This document shows positions 60,189 through 64,000 of a DNA stretch of 64,000 nt, piece by piece. The DNA comes from Brevibacillus fluminis (GTDB lineage: Bacteria > Bacillota > Bacilli > Brevibacillales > Brevibacillaceae): contig NZ_RHHQ01000012.1 of NCBI RefSeq assembly GCF_003710825.1, forward strand, positions 310,001 through 374,000, read 5' to 3'. Below the pieces are notes generated by a model. That model was given only the letters and a program-made list of their open reading frames with translations, had not been told where the DNA came from and did no database searches. A program made the position numbers and the translations under genes. The first letter of the stretch is position 1, and every line of letters begins with the position of its first letter.

Positions 60189-62387
60189 TTGAGCAAAACA
60201 TTGGTGTTAGCGGAAAAGCCTTCCGTTGGACGTGATATAGCGAAAGTGCTGGAATGCCATAAAAAAGGAAACGGTTTTTTTGAAGGGGACCGCTACATTG
60301 TGACATGGGCCTTGGGCCATTTGGTGACACTGGCAGACCCGGAAAACTACGGTCAGCAATACAGCGCGTGGCGGATTGAGGATTTGCCGATTTTGCCGTC
60401 TTCTTTGCGATTAGTCGTGATCAAGGAAAGCAACCGGCAGTTCCACACGGTTAAGCAGCAAATGAATCGCAATGATGTAAAAGAGATTGTCATCGCAACC
60501 GATGCCGGTCGGGAAGGGGAGCTGGTCGCACGCTGGATCCTTGAGCTCGCACATGCGAAAAAGCCCTTGAAACGACTGTGGATTTCATCGGTAACGGACA
60601 AAGCGATCAAAGACGGCTTCCGCAATCTACGCGACGGACGGGAGTTCGAAAACCTGTATGCCTCCGCAGCAGCTCGCGCCGAAGCGGACTGGATGGTTGG
60701 CATCAATGCGACGCGCGCTCTGACGTGTCGGCACAATGCACAGCTCTCCTGCGGTCGCGTCCAGACGCCGACGATTGCCATCATCGCCCAACGAGAAGAA
60801 GAGATTCGCCAGTTCGTACCCAAGCCGTTTTACGGCATGACAGCCGTGACGCAGGATCATCTCAAGCTGCAATGGCAAGATCAGCAGACGCGTGAGATGC
60901 GTACCTTTTCCAAAGAAAAGGCGGACCAGCTGCTCGCTTCCGTCAAAAACAAGCATGCCGAGGTGAACGACGTCACCAAGGCGCTGAAAAAAAGCTATGC
61001 GCCGCAGCTGTACGATTTGACTGAGCTGCAGCGGGACGCCAACAAGCTGTTCGGCTACTCGGCAAAAGAAACGCTGTCGATCATGCAAGGCTTGTATGAA
61101 AACCACAAGGTGCTGACCTATCCGCGAACCGATTCGCGTTTTCTCTCGTCCGATCTGGTCGAGACGCTTACCGATCGGGTGAAAGCGGTGCAGGTCAAAC
61201 CGTACAGCCCGCTTGCGGCCAAAGTGCTGCGTGCGCCGATCCGGGCCAACAAATCGTTTGTCGACGACAGCAAAGTCTCCGATCACCATGCGATCATCCC
61301 GACCGAGCAATCGGTGTTCCCGGGTGCTTTGAGCGACAAAGAGCGGAAAATTTTTGATCTGGTGGTCAAACGCTTCCTCGCTGTACTGTTCCCGCCGTTT
61401 GAATACGAGCAGACGACGATCAAGGCTAAGATCGGTAATGAGGTTTTCCTCGCAAAAGGAAAACGGGTGATCAACCTTGGCTGGAAGGAAGTCTACGACC
61501 ACGATGTCGAAGATGACGAGGCAAAAGAAGATCTTACGGATCAATTGCTTCCCGAGATCAACAAAGGCGACCAGCTGCGCATCGCCGCCGTTTCCCAAAC
61601 CAAAGGCGAGACCAAGCCGCCTGAACCGTTTACGGAAGCGAGCCTGCTGTCTGCGATGGAGAATCCGGCGAAATACATGACCGCCGAAAGCAAGGACCTA
61701 ATCCAAACGATTGGGGAAACCGGCGGACTGGGCACTGTGGCGACGCGCGCGGATATTATCGAAAAGCTGTTCAACAGCTTCCTGATCGAAAAACGCGGCA
61801 AAAGCATCTACATCACCTCCAAAGGAAAGCAGCTGCTGGAGCTGGTTCCAGCCGACATGCAATCGCCGACACTAACCGCCAAATGGGAGCAAAAGCTGTC
61901 CGCGATCGCCAAAGGCAAGCTGAACAAGCAAGCCTTCATCGGCGAGATGAAAGCCTATGCCCAGTCGGTCGTAGCGGAAATCAAGAACAGCGACAAGCAG
62001 TTCAAGCACGAAAACGTGACGCGCAGCAAATGCCCGGAATGTGGCAAGTTTCTGCTGGAGGTAAACGGCAAAAAAGGCAAGATGCTCGTTTGCCAGGATC
62101 GGGAGTGCGGCTATCGCAAAGGCATTGCCAAAGTGACCAACGCCCGCTGCCCGCAATGCCACAAGCGGCTGGAGCTGCGAGGCGAGGGCGAGGGCCAGAC
62201 GTTTGTCTGCGTCTGCGGCCACCGGGAGAAGCTGTCAGCCTTCAACACACGGCGGGATAAGGAAAAGGGCACCAAGCTCTCCAAAAAGGAAGTTGCGCAA
62301 TACATGAACAAACAAAACAAAGAGCAGGATGAGCCACTTAACTCCGATTTATGGGGCGCTCTGTCCAAGCTGAAATTTGACAAATAG
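60189..62387 (+). CDS. topB: DNA topoisomerase III (type IA)
   Basis: A 732-residue type IA topoisomerase. The TOPRIM domain starts 'SKTLVLAEKPSVGRDIAKVL', with acidic residues in 'VIATDAGREGELVARWI'. The active-site Tyr311 is in 'VLTYPRTDSRFLSSD'. The C-terminus has zinc-ribbon-like Cys clusters (CPECGKFLLEVNGKKGKMLV then 'CQDRECGYR'; 'CPQCHKRLELRG' then 'CVCGH'). Start TTG 60189 has AAGGGGTG 6 bp upstream; the longer ORF start has none. It relaxes and decatenates DNA. Confidence 0.93.
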   Translation: MSKTLVLAEKPSVGRDIAKVLECHKKGNGFFEGDRYIVTWALGHLVTLADPENYGQQYSAWRIEDLPILPSSLRLVVIKESNRQFHTVKQQMNRNDVKEIVIATDAGREGELVARWILELAHAKKPLKRLWISSVTDKAIKDGFRNLRDGREFENLYASAAARAEADWMVGINATRALTCRHNAQLSCGRVQTPTIAIIAQREEEIRQFVPKPFYGMTAVTQDHLKLQWQDQQTREMRTFSKEKADQLLASVKNKHAEVNDVTKALKKSYAPQLYDLTELQRDANKLFGYSAKETLSIMQGLYENHKVLTYPRTDSRFLSSDLVETLTDRVKAVQVKPYSPLAAKVLRAPIRANKSFVDDSKVSDHHAIIPTEQSVFPGALSDKERKIFDLVVKRFLAVLFPPFEYEQTTIKAKIGNEVFLAKGKRVINLGWKEVYDHDVEDDEAKEDLTDQLLPEINKGDQLRIAAVSQTKGETKPPEPFTEASLLSAMENPAKYMTAESKDLIQTIGETGGLGTVATRADIIEKLFNSFLIEKRGKSIYITSKGKQLLELVPADMQSPTLTAKWEQKLSAIAKGKLNKQAFIGEMKAYAQSVVAEIKNSDKQFKHENVTRSKCPECGKFLLEVNGKKGKMLVCQDRECGYRKGIAKVTNARCPQCHKRLELRGEGEGQTFVCVCGHREKLSAFNTRRDKEKGTKLSKKEVAQYMNKQNKEQDEPLNSDLWGALSKLKFDK

Positions 62388-62388
62388 G

Positions 62389-62427
62389 AAAGAGCCTGCA
62401 CGCCTATGTAGCGTTGCAGGCTCTTTT
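62389..62427 (+). terminator. Terminator after topB
   Basis: AAAGAGCCTGC pairs with GCAGGCTCTTT, followed by T residues, 2 bp past the stop codon. Confidence 0.88.
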
Positions 62428-62461
62428 GCTGTGACTCGACGATGCTCCTAGTGGAGGTGAG

Positions 62462-62679
62462 GGGATTTTTGCAAGAAAGTTACGCAGAAACTCTTACGCT
62501 GCCTGCTGGGGGGCGGGGTGGCCGGCGCCAGCGGAAAAAGGAAAACTGCGCGCCAAAGCCACTCGCTGCGCGGCGGGAGTATCTCGACGAAGCATGTGGC
62601 GCAAATTCGTTTTCCTTTTTCCTCTCGCGCTTGGGAGGGCATCGTAAAGGCTTCTGCTCCACTTTCTTGCAAAAATCCC
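62462..62679 (+). repeat. 218-bp structured repeat, copy B
   Basis: Outer arms 62462-62480 and 62661-62679 form a perfect 19-bp inverted repeat; inner arms 62533-62546 and 62609-62622 pair over 14 bp; the core CGCTGCGCGGCGGG is at 62564-62577, followed by GTATCTC and TGTGGCGCAAA. It aligns over its whole length with the reverse complement of 9672-9889. In the outer arms the copies differ at five positions on each side and the changes compensate (four full pair swaps, one G-U to A-U). The interval 62680-62908 shows only a GTGAAAAA/TTTTTCAC hairpin and no gene. Confidence 0.85.
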
Positions 62680-62908
62680 TAGCTGCTTGTGAAAAAACAT
62701 AAACACTCGTTTTTCACAATGGGTCCTTATTGCCACGGGAAATTGGTGGTTTGCCAATTTGTCGTCCGTGGTTGCGGGCAATATTCCGATAAAGGGGCCG
62801 GGTATGATTGCATTGTCATTTGCTTGCATTTCGTAAAAAGGTTGGAGGGGGAGAGATAGCTTTTTGATCCATTTTGGTGAGGGGGTGATTTCGTTTTCTT
62901 AGGCTGCG

Positions 62909-63061
62909 TCAGGTGGATCGTCTCATTTCATCGTGGTGAATGTCGATTCGTATGCTCATTTTTCTTTGTCTATCGATTCCCAATCGTAGTGCGCAAGCAG
63001 GATGCAACGTGAACTCGTTTTGGCTGTCCGTCATTGGAACAACCTTATATCTCATCCCCAT
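62909..63061 (-). CDS. Short hypothetical protein, possibly a YheC/YheD-like N-terminal fragment
   Basis: A 50-residue ORF starting MGMRYKVVPMTDSQNEFTLH with TTGGAGG about 8 bp upstream, continuing 'PACALRLGIDRQRKMSIRID'. The pattern (VVPM...S.N.FTLHPACA..LGI) resembles the N-terminus of YheC/YheD-type spore-coat-associated proteins, but the frame stops there. It may be a truncated relic or a real small protein. Confidence 0.4.
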   Translation of the reverse strand: MGMRYKVVPMTDSQNEFTLHPACALRLGIDRQRKMSIRIDIHHDEMRRST

Positions 63062-63259
63062 CAAGTTTGCCTCCAATAAACCTTTTATGGTCACTTGCTC
63101 TTTCTCTATTGATACTTTCTTTTATATGAATCCGCGCCGGCAGTTGCTTGGACGAATGGGGGATATGGCGAAAAATACACTCGTGGAAGGAAAACCGTCG
63201 CGGTGCTAACTCTTTTTTCTTACCGTTAATACACGAGTGACAACGTCAAAACCCAACTA

Positions 63260-63339
63260 TTGACAAATAAATCTGAATTGTATAATATTTCCTTACGAGG
63301 TATATACCACCACAAGTTACGGTTGAAGTGGTATATACC
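63260..63339 (+). promoter_or_regulatory. Promoter and paired GntR-type operators
   Basis: TTGACA (63260-63265) with TATAAT/TAATAT at 63281-63288 gives a promoter. Two copies of the palindrome GGTATATACC lie at 63299-63308 and 63330-63339, facing each other as GGTATATACCAC and GTGGTATATACC. They cover the predicted start and leader of the gntR gene, implying autorepression. The motif resembles operators of HutC-subfamily regulators such as NagR/YvoA. Confidence 0.8.
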
Positions 63340-63363
63340 AGATGAAATTAGGAGCAGTAGCGT

Positions 63364-64000
63364 ATGGAAAAGCACATGGGCAAGGAATGGGATACCGTTC
63401 CATTCTACAAGCAGTTGAAGGACAAGATTGCAGCGGACATTGCGAGCGGACAGCTAAAGCAAGGCGACAAGCTTCCGTCCGAGCGCGATCTGGCGGATCA
63501 GTTCCAGATCAGCCGTATGACGGCGCGCAATGCCATCGCAATATTAGAGCGTGAAGGCTTTGTGGAGCGACGGATCGGCGTCGGCACGTTCATTGCCCGC
63601 CAGCGCATCGAGATGGATTTCGTCACCTTCAACAGCTTCACCAAGACGATGCTGGAAAAAGGGCTTGTACCTGGAACGAAAAAGCTGCACGTCCGCAAAG
63701 ACAAAGCTCAGGCAGCATTGGCCACGCAGCTGGGGATCGAGGAAGGCGAGGAGATCATCGTCATCCGGCGCCTGCGGATGGCCAACGCGCAGCCGATGTG
63801 CGTGGAAGAATCACTGATTCCGTATCGGTTCTGTCCCGGCATTGAGGCGTACATCGCCGACGATGTTTCACTCTATCGCATCCTGGAAGAGCAGTATGGC
63901 ATCGTTTTGATCGGCGCAGACCAGTACATGCAGGTCGTCATGCCCGATGAAGAGGAGCGGAAGCTTTTGAAAATCAAAAAGGAGCTTCCCTGTCTGCTTC
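63364..64000 (+). CDS. GntR family regulator, HutC subfamily (3' end outside window)
   Basis: The frame is open to the right edge (212 codons visible). The N-terminal winged helix is clear: 'VPFYKQLKDKIAADIASGQL', 'KLPSERDLADQFQISRMTAR', 'LEREGFVERRIGVGTFIAR'. The UTRA ligand-binding domain follows ('FNSFTKTMLEKGLVPGTKKL', 'EEGEEIIVIRRLRMANAQPM'). AGGAG lies upstream of ATG 63364. Paired GGTATATACC palindromes in its leader indicate autoregulation. NagR/YvoA-type control of amino-sugar genes downstream is a reasonable guess. Confidence 0.9.
   Translation, partial: MEKHMGKEWDTVPFYKQLKDKIAADIASGQLKQGDKLPSERDLADQFQISRMTARNAIAILEREGFVERRIGVGTFIARQRIEMDFVTFNSFTKTMLEKGLVPGTKKLHVRKDKAQAALATQLGIEEGEEIIVIRRLRMANAQPMCVEESLIPYRFCPGIEAYIADDVSLYRILEEQYGIVLIGADQYMQVVMPDEEERKLLKIKKELPCLL

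Noticed and set aside
62940..63209. 89-codon plus-strand ORF before the gntR gene
   Set aside because: No ribosome-binding site and unlikely composition; the opposite-strand ORF has the better start.
1..64000. tRNA, rRNA, CRISPR arrays, prophage or intact insertion sequences
   Set aside because: Looked for but not seen; no repeat-spacer arrays, transposase domains or tRNA-like cloverleaves recognised.

Overview
The window comes from the chromosome of an endospore-forming Firmicute of the Paenibacillaceae type, most likely Brevibacillus or a close relative. This is inferred from gene content, not from a marker gene: strong AGGAGG ribosome-binding sites, frequent TTG/GTG starts, an AcoR-controlled acetoin dehydrogenase operon, a Firmicute-type HemQ, a YcdB/YcdC repeat protein, an SLH-like surface protein, a T-box leader and a fluoride riboswitch. 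No rRNA, tRNA, CRISPR array or intact insertion sequence was seen.

Layout. 1-3.6 kb: C-terminal end of a YcdB/YcdC protein, a flavin reductase relic, and a TetR-controlled pair (membrane protein plus a 28-residue protein) with matching operators in both promoters. 3.8-8.5 kb: a beta-lactamase-like lipoprotein divergent from a sensor-domain protein and a fused histidine kinase/response regulator. 8.5-9.5 kb: a decaying tryptophan locus (T-box lacking Stem I, Trp-codon leader ORF, trpS with an internal deletion). 9.7-9.9 kb: a 218-bp structured repeat whose second copy is at 62.5 kb. 10-19.2 kb: acoR, lipL, DUF2277, then a sigma-54 promoter driving acoA-acoB-acoC-acoL-bdhA; LipL probably lipoylates AcoC and the last gene links acetoin to 2,3-butanediol. 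19.2-20.2 kb: DinB and GNAT genes. 20.3-29.4 kb: a visibly AT-richer block with a TetR regulator divergent from aldehyde dehydrogenase, an alpha/beta hydrolase and a complete dipeptide-type ABC transporter, ending in gene debris.

29.4-41.7 kb: SgrR-like regulator and MFS exporter, SDR, VanY-like carboxypeptidase, aromatic-acid-exporter-like protein, YitT protein, hemQ, Lrp regulator and NamA-like ene-reductase, a satA gene stopped by one nonsense codon, an aldo/keto reductase and a urea transporter. 42-53.4 kb: two chemoreceptors, a fluoride riboswitch with tandem crcB genes, a 961-residue protein with two complete PBP4 domains, a CocE-type hydrolase, a 2-hydroxyacid dehydrogenase and a MarR regulator. 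53.5-60.1 kb: six translationally coupled genes (KAS III, ATP-grasp, NAD-epimerase, metallo-beta-lactamase fold, PaaK/F390-type adenylate-forming enzyme, GNAT-like protein). 60.2-64 kb: topB, the second structured repeat, and the start of an autoregulated GntR/HutC gene cut by the window edge.

The two most promising unexplained items are the six-gene operon at 53.5-60.1 kb, which looks like an uncharacterised small-molecule or lipid pathway, and the 218-bp repeat, whose two copies differ by compensating substitutions in both arms and so appear to be selected for folding.
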